Under the pieces are notes generated by a model that saw only the letters and a program-made list of their open reading frames with translations, was not told the origin of the DNA and searched no databases. Below, in pieces: positions 10,944 through 22,522 of a DNA stretch of 64,000 nt. The DNA comes from Heliocybe sulcata (taxonomy: Eukaryota > Basidiomycota > Agaricomycetes > Gloeophyllales > Gloeophyllaceae). A program made the translations under genes and the position numbers. The stretch's first letter is position 1; each line of letters begins with the position of its first letter. The stretch lies in NCBI GenBank assembly GCA_004369045.1, contig ML213517.1:717008-781007 (forward strand), read 5' to 3'.

Positions 10944-12981
10944 ATGTCAGAAGCCATCGACCTCAAGACTCTTCGTAGTCCTAGCCCTAGCCGCTCGCCA
11001 CAAGTGCAAGGACAGGCGAATGTTTCGAAGGTGAATCTTGACGACGGTTCCGGTTTGACTGAGCGAGCTCGAGTACATCGGGAAGAGCAGGAAGACACCA
11101 GCGTCTCTCCAGACACGACTGATGTGCCCTCTAAATCGGCACGCACCAAAGCGCATGTCCAGTTTATCGCACTCTGCTACTCTTTATTCCTGGCCGGATG
11201 GAATGATGGCACTACTGGTCCCCTCTTACCCCGAATACAGACAGTATACCACGTAAGTGTGCCACCAATATGGATCAAACGTGGCCTTATGACTGACGTC
11301 ATAATAGGTCGGTTTCGCGGTTGTCTCTCTCATCTTCATCTCAAACTGTATCGTGAGTCGACCGGTGCCGTGTATGTCGGAGATCCTGATACTCTGGTCC
11401 AGGGATTCGTGGCCGGTGCTACCGCAAACGTCGCACTGACGCACAGATTGGGTTTCGGAAAAGTACGCGCATATACGCAGATATTTTCCGAAATTAACGC
11501 CGAGCATCCTACGCAGGTAATCGTGATAGGTATGACATTATCGAAGATACATGCAAAATGGCTTCACAACGTGGGCTCTGGCAGGTGCCTCCCTTCAGGC
11601 AATCGCCTACATCATTCAAGCACCTGGGCCACCGTTCCCCGTGTTCGTCATAGCTTTCGCGATCAATGGCTTCGGCATTGCTCTACAAGTGCGTCTCATG
11701 CAACCTTCTTTCGCCATTTACTATACTGATCACTGCGACCAACTATGCCAGGATGCACAAGCAAATGGCTTCGTAGCCAGCTTGAAGGATAGCCCCACAA
11801 CGAAGATGGGCATCATGCACGCTGTATACGGTCTGTCCCTACCCTAGCCAACTAGGCGTCCCGACAGAGAAGTCTGATAAGTGACGTGGTAAGGCGTTGG
11901 TGCTTTATGCTCGCCGCTCGTCTCGACGCAGTTCGCGCAGATGCAACATTGGTCATACCATTACTTTTGCTCCCTTGGCGTCGCGTTGTCATGCGCAGTG
12001 ATACTGGCAGTAGTATTCAGATTCAAGACGCAGGACGGTCCGTATCACCTCCCCCGCTGAACTATCGTCCTCCTAGTTTCGGTGCTTGATGCTCATACAC
12101 ATATCGCTTTCCGTTAGAGTGTTACGCGGATATCGGCCAAGCTGCGAACGAATCTGGCGAGAGTGCTGCCAGTGATTATAAGCAGATATTCAAGCTCAAG
12201 GCTGTCCACATGCTTGCGATATTCGCGCTCATATACGTCGGGGTGGAGGTCACCATTGGAGGTACGCCCTTCCTCGAAATCATTTGTGCGCGTTCACAGA
12301 TGCCGCTGTAGGCTGGACTGTGACCTACATCATCGACGTGCGGCACGGAGGAGCATCGTCCGGATACATATCTTCCGGCTTCTTTGCAGGTAAGCATTAG
12401 GCTTCTCTCACATCGCAGATATCAGTTTGACGTCGAGTCGTGATCAAAATGCAATCGCAGGGTTGACCTTCGGACGAGTGGCTCTCCTGTGGGTAAATCA
12501 CAAGGTGACCATATCTATGCTTAGATGGCCGCAGAGTCCAGTTGCTAAAGCTTCATAGGTTGGAGAACGCACAGTCCTCTTCATCTACGGCCTACTCGCC
12601 GTCGGCTTGGAGCTCGTGATTTGGTTAGTTCCCTCCCTCATCGGCGGCGCCGTCACCGTCTCCATCGTCGGCATCCTCCTCGGCCCCATGTACCCCATCA
12701 TTATGAACCACTCGGGGCGTATCCTCCCGCGGTGGCTCCTCACAGGTTGCATTGGCTGGATTGCTGGCCTAGGACAGGCAGGGTCAGCGCTCATCCCGTT
12801 CATAACCGGCGCTTTCGCGAGTAAGTTCGGGATTTCTAGTTTACAGCCCGTGTAAGTGTTCTCTCCGTTGCTGCCCAGGGTTATATTTCACTCTGACGAC
12901 ACCGGTAGGCTTGTGACGATGATGGGCTGCATGCTTGTTTTGTGGGCTATCGTGCCCAATAGTCCGCGTCGTCCTGATTAG
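10944..12981 (+). CDS. MFS transporter, 12 exons
   Basis: Exons: 10944-11252, 11308-11352, 11403-11462, 11517-11529, 11585-11688, 11752-11830, 11894-12037, 12118-12261, 12312-12389, 12461-12504, 12559-12851, 12909-12981; every junction keeps frame, total 461 residues. Exon 4 is only 13 nt. After a soluble tail of about 75 residues, hydrophobic segments follow in a 12-helix pattern: FIALCYSLFLAGWNDG with TGPLLPRIQ, then AIAYIIQAPGPPFPVFVIAF and a cytoplasmic loop, and the second half from HMLAIFALIYVGVEVTIGG to a last helix near VTMMGCMLVLWAI. Sequence style resembles fungal permeases of the fucose/Bsc6-like MFS branch. The substrate is not predictable. The gene converges on the ELYS-like gene with 170 bp between stop codons. 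Confidence 0.88.
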
Positions 12982-13151
12982 ATATAGAGGATACGCACAT
13001 AACATCGCAACGATAATGAAATAAAGATATGACAAATCATCACGATGGAAGCGTTCAACGTTCAGACATAAAGTATACCGCCAAAGCGCTGCGTCAAGTT
13101 AGATACAAGAATCTCGAACATGATAAATGCAAGTTCCTGTCTCCCATTGTC

Positions 13152-15666
13152 TCACCGTTTACGTCTCGTGCTTGTTTTCATAGTCGGTGCTGCCGTCCTT
13201 CTAGTCTGCCGCGAAACCTCCGGCGACGCCGTCAAGCCCCCGGACGAAGCCGTCGATAATCGCGACGATCTTCTAGGCTGGAAGGTCGAGTCGCCCTCCT
13301 CACTGCTCGCCCTCGACGATCTGCCCTTCCGCGTCGGCTTCACAGGCGAGGCAGGCAACGGCGGGACCTCGTCCTCGTCCTCTTCCTCATCCGTGATTAG
13401 CGTTCCAGGCAACGTCTGAGTGTCCTTCTTCTTCTTCGCCGGTGCCGGATTGCTGTCGTTTGTCCGACCTCTACTACGCTTAGGCGTTGGACTCTGACTC
13501 TGACGGCCATTGCCATTGGTGAACATGGCGGCGGCACTTGCGTTAGTGTGGGAGGACGCGAAGAAGTTGTGTTCTGGGGACGGGTCTGGCTCGGGAGACG
13601 GCGTATCAATCGACTCGTTAGGGTCGAACGCGCCTGGGACCTTTCGCTGCGACTCTGATAGAGATTTGTCGGCTTTCTGCGGTGGCGGTGCGCTGGCAAC
13701 TGGGGCAGGTGCTCTGGAGGTTCCAAAGACGGATGCTGAGAATTCAGTAGTCGGGCCATCCTCGCGCTGCATCGGCACAGGTTGCTCTTGTTGAGGTGGA
13801 CCTTGGTCTTTTGCAGGTTCCGCTACAGGCTGCTGCGTACTGGCGTCTGATGCAGGTACCATCGTAACATCCCTATCATTTTCCTTTTGTTTTTCTTTCT
13901 CCGATATGGCCAAGGAGGGCGGTGTAGGCGGCCTCTCGATATCCATAGGCGTCGGCGCAGATATCCGACGCTCAGTCAATCTGGCTGGAAGCTTGACCTG
14001 CTTCTTTGACGGGTTGAAAAAGGCGTTCGGTCTCGTGTTCGCGCTGCCCTTCTCGAAGAGCGAGCTCGCTGGCCGCTTTTGCCCAATGCCCAAGAAACCG
14101 TCGGGCATTCGAGTAGCGCTAGAGCTAGCCTGATTGCGGATCTGGGGAATAAGCGGTGGCGACGGGCCACTGGATGGCTTGATAGTGTCGAATATCGTCG
14201 TCTTCTGTACTAGCTTGGGCGCTGCCACGGCGCTATTGCGCGGGGGCGAAATATTCGTCTGCGACCTGTTGCCAGACCTACCAGGACTGCCATTCACCGG
14301 CAGTGGCGCACGATCGGGATTCCAATTCATGCTGAGCCGGGCGCTGGCAGGCCTGACTTTGCCTAAGGACAGCTGCTCCAGCTCTTCTTCGAGCATTTGG
14401 CGCTCAATCTCGGGCATGAGCGTCATGAGTTCGTCGAGCATCTTCCGCCGCTCTGCTGCCATTTTCTGGGCCACAGCGAGGCTCGAGCCATCTTGGCCGG
14501 GGTGTGTGTGGCCAAGGGTGCGCAGTGTGAACTGGCGGTCGTATTTGATGGCAGCAGTGTACTCGCCCACGCGCACGAGCCTGACACAGACGAGGTCCTG
14601 CAGGATGGGAATGGAGATCTGGGGGATGTGTTCTGGAGGGTGCAGGGCGAAGTCTTGTAAGATGTCTTCTTCAAAAGAGTTTAGCGGGAAGGAGAGGAAT
14701 TGTGTCAGGGCAAGCGGGCAAGGTTCGGCTGTACGGTGTCATATCATAAGTCAGAACATAGAGAACCTGGTCAAATTATGATGAGCGTACGCGATAACAT
14801 CCACTGCAAGATTCTTCGGATTAAGGTGGTGCGCATCTCGCTCTGCTGCAGGAAGCTTCGTTGGTATTGCCACGCCTCCCATAAACTCGACTCGGCCAGC
14901 GCAATTAGGTAGATGGTGATGTCGTGCGGAGCCATTAAATGCGGTCGCACGGTGCGCACGTACTGGCGAATGAGGCTGTTGGCGTCAGGTTCGAGACTGA
15001 GAACCTCCATGATCTTCGGTATTTCATTCCGCTTTATGCGGGGATCAGAAAGGTAGCTGATGGCTCTCTGCGTGAACAGGTCATGAAATCTGATATACCG
15101 CAAAGCATAGTATATTACTCACTGGAATATGATTTGCATTGTCCAAACACCAATACGCCGCTGCTACACCCACAAACTGCGGCGGCACCGTCTTATGCTC
15201 CACGTAGTCCTCCGCCCTATCATCAGTGTAGAATCTGAGCAAGTAATAGTATAGGCAGTCGCGCTTCAGGGTGTCATAGCTGGTGTGGTCAATGGCTTCG
15301 AGTAGACGGTGGAGAGCGTCGAGGTCCGCAGGTGGATATAGAGAGCCGGGATCCGCAACGCTGCCCATGCGCAGCAGCAGGTCAAAGAGAAGGTTATCCG
15401 ATAGTTTCGCCCGTCGCATTTCAATTTCTTCTCGTCTGGAGGGTGACCAAGGAAAGGATTCCGGTGGACAGTTGAAGTACGCCCATGGGTCGCGGGCTGT
15501 ATTCCGCTGCTGCTGCTCTGGCCCCTGCTCTTCGTCCACGTCGAAAGTCATGCTAATCTCTTCAATCTAACCCACAGATAATCTCAAACGCGTCCAACTC
15601 GCCCTGATGAAAGGGACTCACACTTGTGTCCATTCCTCCGTCAGACGCGTCGGGCTCGGGCTGCAT
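13152..15666 (-). CDS. ELYS-like nucleoporin with AT-hook-like C-terminus
   Basis: Four exons (15666-15622, 15566-15123, 15067-14791, 14728-13152) give 780 residues with consistent phases. Residues about 20-330 match the helical ELYS-like domain: DNLLFDLLLRMG, YYYLLRFYTDD, ISYLSDPRIKRNEIPKIMEVLS and the block IYLIALAESSLWEAWQYQR. In animals ELYS/MEL-28 seeds the Y-complex on chromatin; the fungal homologue is a nuclear-pore outer-ring protein. A coiled-coil-like stretch (MLDELMTLMPEIERQMLEEELEQL) follows, then a disordered Pro/Ser region and two basic AT-hook-like patches near the end (SRGRTND, TRKGRSSR). DNA or chromatin binding by the tail is inference. The tiny first exon adds 15 acidic residues before the next ATG, so a shorter start is possible. 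Confidence 0.85.
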
Positions 15667-16160
15667 TGTGAAGAATGTCTTTGAGCGCTACTTGCAGAAA
15701 GGATTCTTCGACTCGTTTTTGCTGGCGTTGGTCGCGAGGAGCTGAGTGTCTTGCCACCGCACCTTAGCAGGCGTGAGGTGGTTGAGGTCGAACGTTGAAA
15801 TCCTCGATGTGGCGCGCGTTAGGCGCGCGGACTTCGTGCGAAACAGCGTGACCCTTCTCGATCAGTCCTCTTGTTTACGCTTAAGTCTTGCAAACTCTTT
15901 GTCTCGCAATTTCGGCCTACTAGGGACTGTTCTGCCTCGGAGTTAAAGCTAAACATTGTCGCCACACTGAGCAGCTCGAGTCAAATTTCAGTTGGCTGTT
16001 GCTCTGTATACTAACGGATGCATACGCTTGCTGAAGCTCATCCGCGGGATTTAACATTGGTTTTTAGGCTCTATTTCTTAAGCAGGACTAATACGACAGA
16101 TAACACCGCTCTTGTTGTGGTGGCATCTACACTCGTTCCCTGGCCGCTGCCGCTGTGAAG
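15667..16160. other. Intergenic, about 0.5 kb
   Basis: Upstream of the ELYS-like gene and downstream of serine racemase; both genes run leftward. No further gene seen. Confidence 0.5.
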
Positions 16161-17153
16161 TTATCCCTTTATGACAGTCCATGACATGGGTGCATCCAGA
16201 TCCACGTTCCCTCCACTCCAAAGGACGCCGACATTCCCTGTAATCCCAGAACTCTTCCACTTCTCTGAAAAGAGTACGACAGCAACACCAACCGCAGCAC
16301 TGGGCTCGATAACCATCTTCATCCTTTCCCATACCAGCTTCTGTGCCATCACTATCTGTCGCTCGCTCACAGTGATCACGCCCTCCACATTCTTCCGTAT
16401 GATGTCAAAGTTTCGCACCCCAACCGGTGTCCTGAGGCCATCTGCGACGGTCGTCGTCGAGACACGCTCGACGCGCGTGCCCGATTCGAAGCCCCTGAAG
16501 CAATCATCCGCCAGCTCCGGTTCAGCAGCATAGATCGGTATGCCATGCGCCTTTGCTACGATGCTAGATCCCGCCAGCAGGCCTCCTCCCCCGACCTGGA
16601 CGACCAGTGCATCAAGAGGCTTTCCCAGCTCTTTTGCCTGCGTGATCATCTCCAGCACCGCCGTCCCTTGCCCCGTGATGATATCGTAATGATCGTATGG
16701 AGGGATGAAGTACGCCCCCGTTCTCTGTCTGACCTCCTCGCAGACACGTTCGCGGTCTTCTGCAAGGGGAGGAGAGAGGATGACTTCTGCGCCATAGCCC
16801 TTCGTCGCGTTCTTCTTGATCACTGCACTCGTCTCTGGCATGACAATGTATGCTTTGGCACCCTTCGCTTTCGCCGCGATGGCGAGCGCTTGCGCATGGT
16901 TCCCAGAGCTATGGGTGATCACACCCTTTGCCAGCTCGGACGGGGACAGCTTCGAGACTGCATAAGTCGCGCCGCGGATCTTGAAGGCCCCGCCTTTCTG
17001 CAGGTTTTCGGCTTTGAAAAGGAGCGTGGTGCCGTCTGGGGCGAGGGCGGAGAGTGACTCGGAGGTCAGAACAGGAGTCCTGTGGATAGGAGAAGCTGAC
17101 AGGACTGCAGCCGCATTTTCAATGGATTCGAGCGTCGGTATGCTGCTCTCCAT
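16161..17153 (-). CDS. Serine racemase / serine-threonine dehydratase (PLP, fold type II)
   Basis: A single-exon 330-residue frame from ATG 17153, the normal length for eukaryotic serine racemase and yeast Sry1 (threo-3-hydroxyaspartate ammonia-lyase). The PLP Schiff-base lysine is K58 in KGGAFKIRGA; SSGNHAQA (82-89) binds the cofactor carboxylate and VGGGGLLAG (187-195) cradles the phosphate. C-terminal SGGNVDL holds the usual pyridine-contacting serine. The enzyme would interconvert or deaminate serine and related beta-hydroxy amino acids in the cytosol; which activity dominates cannot be told from sequence alone. Intronless, unlike most neighbours. Confidence 0.92.
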   Translation of the reverse strand: MESSIPTLESIENAAAVLSASPIHRTPVLTSESLSALAPDGTTLLFKAENLQKGGAFKIRGATYAVSKLSPSELAKGVITHSSGNHAQALAIAAKAKGAKAYIVMPETSAVIKKNATKGYGAEVILSPPLAEDRERVCEEVRQRTGAYFIPPYDHYDIITGQGTAVLEMITQAKELGKPLDALVVQVGGGGLLAGSSIVAKAHGIPIYAAEPELADDCFRGFESGTRVERVSTTTVADGLRTPVGVRNFDIIRKNVEGVITVSERQIVMAQKLVWERMKMVIEPSAAVGVAVVLFSEKWKSSGITGNVGVLWSGGNVDLDAPMSWTVIKG

Positions 17154-18600
17154 GCCGTGTGAAGGATTTCGAGCGATCCGCGATAGATCTAGCGGAAGCC
17201 CGGCCCGGTCCTGCCGAACGCTGCTGTGGCTCAGCGTGCCACATCTCTGACCGATTATTCATGGCGCGCGGAGCAGCTACCAGCGACGTACGCCCTGAAA
17301 TGGATAAGTATCAGATCGCTACTGCATGGTACTCGACACTGTCTTCTACGCAGTCCACTCGACGGAGCAAATTCATTGACAACATTGTGGACTGAATTAA
17401 GGCGGCAGACGAGACAGGTAGGCTATACATATTCATTAGGTACACATGCGGAGAGACTTTTGGATTGACTAAGCCAATGATTAGAGGCTTTATATGCAAG
17501 ATGAACGCATTCGAACCGCTCACCATCGTACAACAGCCATCAGCTTTAAACTTCAAATATGCGTCCTAGACCAGACGCAAGAACTTCCAGTACCGAGTAT
17601 TAGGAGGCTGTCGCTATGCGTGAGCGGAGATATCATGAAACCGGGCAAGAGACAAGCATACTGCATTCCCCGGGGCGCTCGTGTCTGGTTTAGAATGACA
17701 TGTAAGTGATGCAATACATAAGTCGACGAAAAGTAAACAACTGACGTTCTTCAATACATTCGTACACTGCAACCTTGCGGTCTTTTTCAGACCACACAGA
17801 GCACGTGGAGCGCAGCTTCCATTCGTGACTCTTGTCCCATATCATTGTGGCGGTTTCCAGACCGTTAGCCTGACGGGGCCCGGGGTTGACGACTCGAGAT
17901 GCAGTAGACATGACTGTATTCTGAATGTCGAGGAGGGATGGTGGCATACTCTCAACCTGAGGGTGCTTAAATACTGACGGTTCGAGCACAAAGGAGGTGC
18001 TCGCACGTAAAGGATGCTCATGGCGACTGTGGCATTCCCTGGCTGTTCGCGGCCTGTGGCATTGATGACCCTGGTGGAAGAAGCACAGAAGGCTAGAAAA
18101 ATCACGGAATGTGATTACGATGGCGACGAGATTGCGGTGAGTTGATTTTTGGTTTCTTTGTTGGTGACTTCTGACATTTGTCATTTTGAAAGCGTCCGCC
18201 TCCTCGGTTCTCCGTCAAGCGGATTTCACCCGACGTTCCGAGGCAACATGTGGTTGCGTATCGAGCTAGCCAATGAGTGTAGGAGCGCTTGACGACTGAC
18301 CTTCTATGTGGCGTACGATAAGGTTTGTTGGGTGGCACAGCTGCCACAAAGAAGCGCATTGATGTTACATAAGCTCACCGCGTGTTCCTGTTGCTCTTGA
18401 TGACCCTGTCCCTCCGTTTCCAGCTGAACAATGGAGAAGCTTGGTTCGAACCCGATTATCTTGCCTTGCGGCTGATGCTTTTACCACCATGCCACATAAC
18501 AACGTGCCACCATCCTCTTTGCGTATAAGAGGGCCTGGTCGCACTTTTTCACCCACAACTTCGCTTTCTGTACTTCGCGCCGCTATTTGTCACTGTCATC
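17154..18600. other. Intergenic, about 1.45 kb
   Basis: Upstream of serine racemase and of the APH-like gene. A minus-strand open stretch around 17740-18110 reads like coding sequence in places (WDKSHEWKLRSTCSVW) and ends at a possible donor, but no start or partner exon could be fixed; it might be a fragment of a lost gene. Confidence 0.4.
18523..18529 (+). promoter_or_regulatory. TATA-like box of APH-like gene
   Basis: GTATAAG lies about 75 bases upstream of the ATG at 18601, at a usual distance for a fungal TATA element. Confidence 0.4.
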
Positions 18601-19845
18601 ATGTCCGACGCAGAGTCTTCCCAGTTGCTCCTCATATTGGACAAGCTGGCCGGCCACTTCTCCGACCCGTACATCCTGCCCCTTGAGGGTCTTGACCGTG
18701 GCAGCCACCACAGGGCGAGTTCTCGTTGTCCCTCGATGCCAGCGGTCGTGGTGCTGACATCGAGTCTTGCTCACAGACATACGTCGTCACCTTTGCGAGC
18801 GGCGTGAAACGTGTGGTCAGGATCAGTGACCCTTTCTTCCGTCAGTTTGGGTCGGGTATCGTGCCACCGCCAAAAATGCGTTCTGAAGTGAGATATGCCA
18901 TTTTCCATCTAAAGGCTACGGAAGTTCAGAGGCCATGTCAGATTGCTACTATCAAGTATCTCCGCGAGCATACCAAGATACCTGTGCCAGACGTGGTGTA
19001 CTACGATGATGACAAGGATGGCAGCATCGGGGCTGAGTGGATGGCCATGGAATATGTATGTGGCATGCTATTGCTTTCCTGTCCAATTATAAACCAAACA
19101 TCAGGTCGAGGGTAATCGATTGCTTGGTATCTGGGCAGACCTGTCTCCTGAACAGCGCACCGCCGCGGCAGTCTCCATCGCAGACGTCGAACGCCAACTT
19201 CTCAGTCTGCGTTTCGACAGTATCGGCAGCCTGTACGATGGCGGCCGCGTCGGGCCTATGACGTTCCTCCCGTCCAACAACAGCGGCGACACCGCACCTC
19301 CGGACGAGACCAAGTGCGGGCCCTTCGCCTCTATCCAGGAGTGGTTGGTAGCGGTGGCGCTCGGGGAGTTGGAGTACAAGACTAGCCTTGCGACGACGGC
19401 TGAGAAGGAGGCGCACCGCGCGGCTACGGTTCGGAGTCTGCGGTCGACGACTGTATTCGACGACCCTGCCGTGCAGGACCTGTGCGCTGTCGCGCTGCAC
19501 CATATCGACCTGACGCCTGGGAACATTATCGTCGACCCGCGCGACCCCGCGCGGATTGTGGGCGTCATCGACTGGGAGGGGGCAAAGACCGTGCCGCTGT
19601 TTGCTATAAGGCCGCGGTGGTACTCTCGCCTGAAGACGCTCCGGCTGGCTGGGGAGGAGGAGGTGCGCGCGCTGCAAGTCCGCACGCGCGAGGCGATTCG
19701 GGAGGGTGTGCCGGAGTGGTACGACGCGACGGATGAGCGGGGACGTGGGTTGAGGGAGGTGCTGCGCCTTGCTGAGACGAGTACTTGGGATCCTGCCGAG
19801 GTGCAGTTTGAGGCGGTTGATCGGGACGTGCGTGGGTTGAGTTAG
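18601..19845 (+). CDS. Aminoglycoside-phosphotransferase-like (APH family) kinase
   Basis: The main part is clear: about 18714-19055 and 19105-19845, joined by a 49-bp intron (GTATGT...CAG) between MEY and VEGN. N-lobe: YVVTFASGVKRVVRIS, then IKYLREHTKIPVPDV. The catalytic loop HHIDLTPGNIIVD keeps the Brenner-type H-x-D-x4-N pattern, and VIDWEGA supplies the metal-binding Asp, so the active site is intact. The first 30 or so codons from ATG 18601 lie in another frame, and I could not find a normal intron that joins them to the rest; the 5' exon is provisional or frameshifted. Substrate unknown: such fungal single-domain APH proteins are numerous and mostly uncharacterised. A paralogue lies at 30421-31695. 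Confidence 0.75.
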
Positions 19846-20029
19846 TGGGTGGATTGGGCGTAGTTGTGGCGCGAGTGAATGTGTGATGATGGAAGAACGG
19901 GGAGTGAGGCTCAATAGGTTGTCCCAGAGACGTTTTAGCAAGGAATACAGAAAGTCAACGGATCTAGCGTGTGGGACCTTGATATCGATTAAGAGGGATG
20001 ATGAGTTCGTCAGGTTTGGTGTACTATGT
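19846..20029. other. Short spacer
   Basis: 3' flank of the APH-like gene; nothing else seen. Confidence 0.4.
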
Positions 20030-20327
20030 TATCCTCATAACCGTCGTCAGCCTTGTAGGAGCAGGTGAGAGAAGTCCCAGCGCCCTGAAGTCGCGCATAG
20101 AGGACCGCCCAGGCCCGCGCACATTTACGACATCTCGTACTTCACCGGGTTCGGCGTGTCCACGGTGGTGTACTGGCTTGTGAACGTTGGGTGCCTCTAA
20201 GACATTTGAGGAGGTGCATTTGTCTGGGTTCTTCGAGAGTGAGAATGGTGACACGGAGAAGTCGAGGAGTACTGGGGATAGTAAGCGTGTGGAACAGGTC
20301 GTTTTACATGAAGTGTGGGAGTAGAGG
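20030..20327 (+). pseudogene. Eroded C-terminal piece of an NCS1-type permease
   Basis: Forward-strand codons around 20118-20198 read HIYDISYFTGFGVSTVVYWL, the last membrane helix region typical of NCS1 uracil/allantoin/thiamine permeases. A stop follows at once, and the continuation KTFEEVHLSGFFESENGD (from about 20201) is in another frame, ending in a stop near 20325. Upstream about 90 bases in yet another frame are hydrophobic. No N-terminal two thirds of a permease is present. The most economical reading is a truncated, frame-shifted remnant. Identification rests on a short stretch, so the family name is tentative. Confidence 0.45.
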
Positions 20328-20979
20328 GTCATGCCTCTTGGTCGTAGACACAGTGGCTCCGTGTGTATCTTGACTTTTGCGTGCTAGCCTGGTGAAGGGG
20401 CCTTGGGATGGCCGGCATTGCAGCATCAAGCCCCGCCAATGCAAGTTAAACCCATAGAAATTAGTTGGCAGCTAAGTAAAAGGCGCTGGACTAATGCGAT
20501 GCATACGCACTGGTCTCCATGGTGCCATCAGTGTTTGCGAGTATGATTCACTTAGCAAATGCTACATTAATATCCTATCAAACTTACTTAGAGGTAACGA
20601 GATGAGATTTTCTTAAAGATTATATCACCGGAGAAGTCGATTGAAGAAGGATGGACACGCTTGTGCCACAGACGCGAACTCACGTGATGTGTCACGGACA
20701 GCCTGCCCACGTGCTTTGGCTTCTGGCGTCACAGCTGACGCCGTCTACGCGCCCCGACGGACTCTTGTGGCAAACTATGGCGACGAGACTACCGCATGTG
20801 GCAAGCCTAGCCGATGCTAATGAAGGAGCAATCAACGTCATCGGATGCCTTCAAGCTTCAGCCTCATCGTCCTTGACGTCACTCTGCTCATATGTAGCGC
20901 GTTGATATGACCCCCAACGCAAGTCTCTGGCTTACACTCTACTACCCATACGCTCCTCTTACCAAGATATACGACTAAC
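20328..20979. other. Intergenic, about 0.65 kb
   Basis: No gene seen; upstream region of the first of two tandem small-protein genes. Confidence 0.45.
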
Positions 20980-21400
20980 ATGAGCAATACTGGAACGCGC
21001 GGTCAATCCTTTGGTGGGCGGACAGCAGGCGGCGGAAGCAAGGTGCGTGTCTCTTCTGTTGTTCTGCGCGGCATAAGCGAGTACTTACCTGAACCCGCTT
21101 GGCCGCGTAGACGCTATGGGGTGGTATTGTGGTCGTCTCAGCAGGCTGCCTGGGCTTCTGGTATTCCCTGGGTGCACATCATGAGAGTAAGCAGGCGGAT
21201 CCCGTGAACGGCGGCCGTGTGCCCACCTGTGAGTTATTCCAGAGAACCTCATCAGTTCTCGAGTCGAGACTGACTGCGCTCGTGTTCTAGGGGAATACCG
21301 TATCCAGCAGGCACAGGCACCAGCAGACAGTGCAGAGAACCCCGCAACACTCAGAACGCCTCAAGGCGACGAGAATGAGAAGGAGAGGAAGTCGCAGTGA
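20980..21400 (+). CDS. Small single-span membrane protein, tandem paralogue A
   Basis: Three exons (20980-21042, 21111-21228, 21291-21400) give 96 residues. A Gly/Ser/Thr-rich N-terminus (about 21 residues) leads into one hydrophobic helix (WGGIVVVSAGCLGFWYSLGA), a polar stretch and the junction motif PTW-EYR, where Trp is split by the second intron; the tail is acidic and polar. The gene 500 bp downstream has the same architecture, the same intron phases (0, then 1) at the same places, and the equivalent PTW-QFR motif. A small membrane protein, possibly mitochondrial by size and topology; function unknown. Confidence 0.65.
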
Positions 21401-21901
21401 GAAGGGAGAGTTGGACAGTTTGTGTGTACGATAATATGCGTGTAATATCAAAGCTATATTCTTCTGCCCTCCTGACCTGCACATCGTGCCTGACATCTCA
21501 CACCGTCCTGCCCTTGTTAGAATCCCGCCGTGGGTCCCAGCGCCATCCGATCCCGCCGTGTGATCGAAGGCCCGACGTCAGCACCCGACGCGCCTGCCAA
21601 TCGGCGCCACCGCGTCGATGCGCCTTCGCTGCCCGTCCACATCGCCCGTCTCAGCGAATCGCAGGCGAATGTCGGTTCCGGGAAGCGTGAAAGAAGCATC
21701 GGTGCCACTCCGGGAGAACCGTCGATCTCAGTCAGCCGTGGTCTCACCGTCTGTCCCGATTAATCGCGCGTCATCCCGCCAGCCACCCGTCAACGCTCGC
21801 GCATATAAGCGGCCCCTCTCCTCGCCATGGGTCTCAATCAACTTTACCTCTATCCACAGCCTTCTACTACCTTTTGAACAATCTCGAACATTTATTTTAC
21901 G
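21401..21901. other. Intergenic between tandem paralogues
   Basis: About 500 bp. Holds the 3' flank of paralogue A and the promoter of paralogue B, including CATATAA at 21802-21808, roughly 95 bases upstream of its ATG. Confidence 0.5.
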
Positions 21902-22522
21902 ATGAGTCACCATATCCCTGTCGTTCCACGCGGTGCTGAGGGCAAGGGCGGCCGGGTACGTCTATCCTATCTTCGAGTGTCTGGAGTATGTTGATGCAAG
22001 TGTGCCGCAGGCGCTAGCAGGTGGCTTTTTCCTGGTCGCATCGGGCTTCGGGCTCTTCTACGCCAACCTCCACCGGCGGCAGCGCAACAAGGAGATGTAC
22101 GACTCTTTAAAGCCCGGTGCTTGGCCAACCTGTACGTTCTCTTCCTCTGCAATACCCACGATAGCTGACGCCCGCCGTTTCAAGGGCAATTCCGGATGCG
22201 CCAAGCCGCCAACATCTCCGACGCCCCCGTGCACGAGGGCACCATCACCCTCAAAGCCTCGCGCATCGAGCCGCGCACTGTTTCGCCGCGCGCCTCCGAG
22301 CACAACAGCGGGCACTCGGTCATTGGGAAGGAAAAGGTGCCGCAGCCCGCGTTTGACGAGGAGGGGAACCTGAACCAGCTCAACCCGCACAAGAATATCA
22401 GCCAGCCGGCGCCGCAGCGGGACCGCGGGGATGGGCGGCCGTATACCAAGAGCCCGGATATGTATGATAGGGGGTTGAGGAGGGAGAAGGAGATGCAGAC
22501 GAGGGATAGGCAGGCTTTGTAG
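21902..22522 (+). CDS. Small single-span membrane protein, tandem paralogue B
   Basis: Three exons (21902-21955, 22011-22131, 22185-22522) give 170 residues. N-terminus of 18 residues (MSHHIPVVPRGAEGKGGR), one membrane helix (ALAGGFFLVASGFGLFYANL), a basic stretch RRQRNKEMYD, then PTW-QFRMRQ across the second intron, and a long polar, charged tail absent from paralogue A. Intron positions and phases match paralogue A exactly, so the two arose by tandem duplication and diverged strongly. The positive charges after the helix suggest the C-terminus stays on the side opposite translocation. No known domain; function unknown. Confidence 0.75.

Noticed and set aside
18440-18470. GGTTCGAACCC, a match to the tRNA B-box
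   Set aside because: Flanking bases do not form a T-stem on either strand and no A-box or acceptor stem is found at the needed distance.
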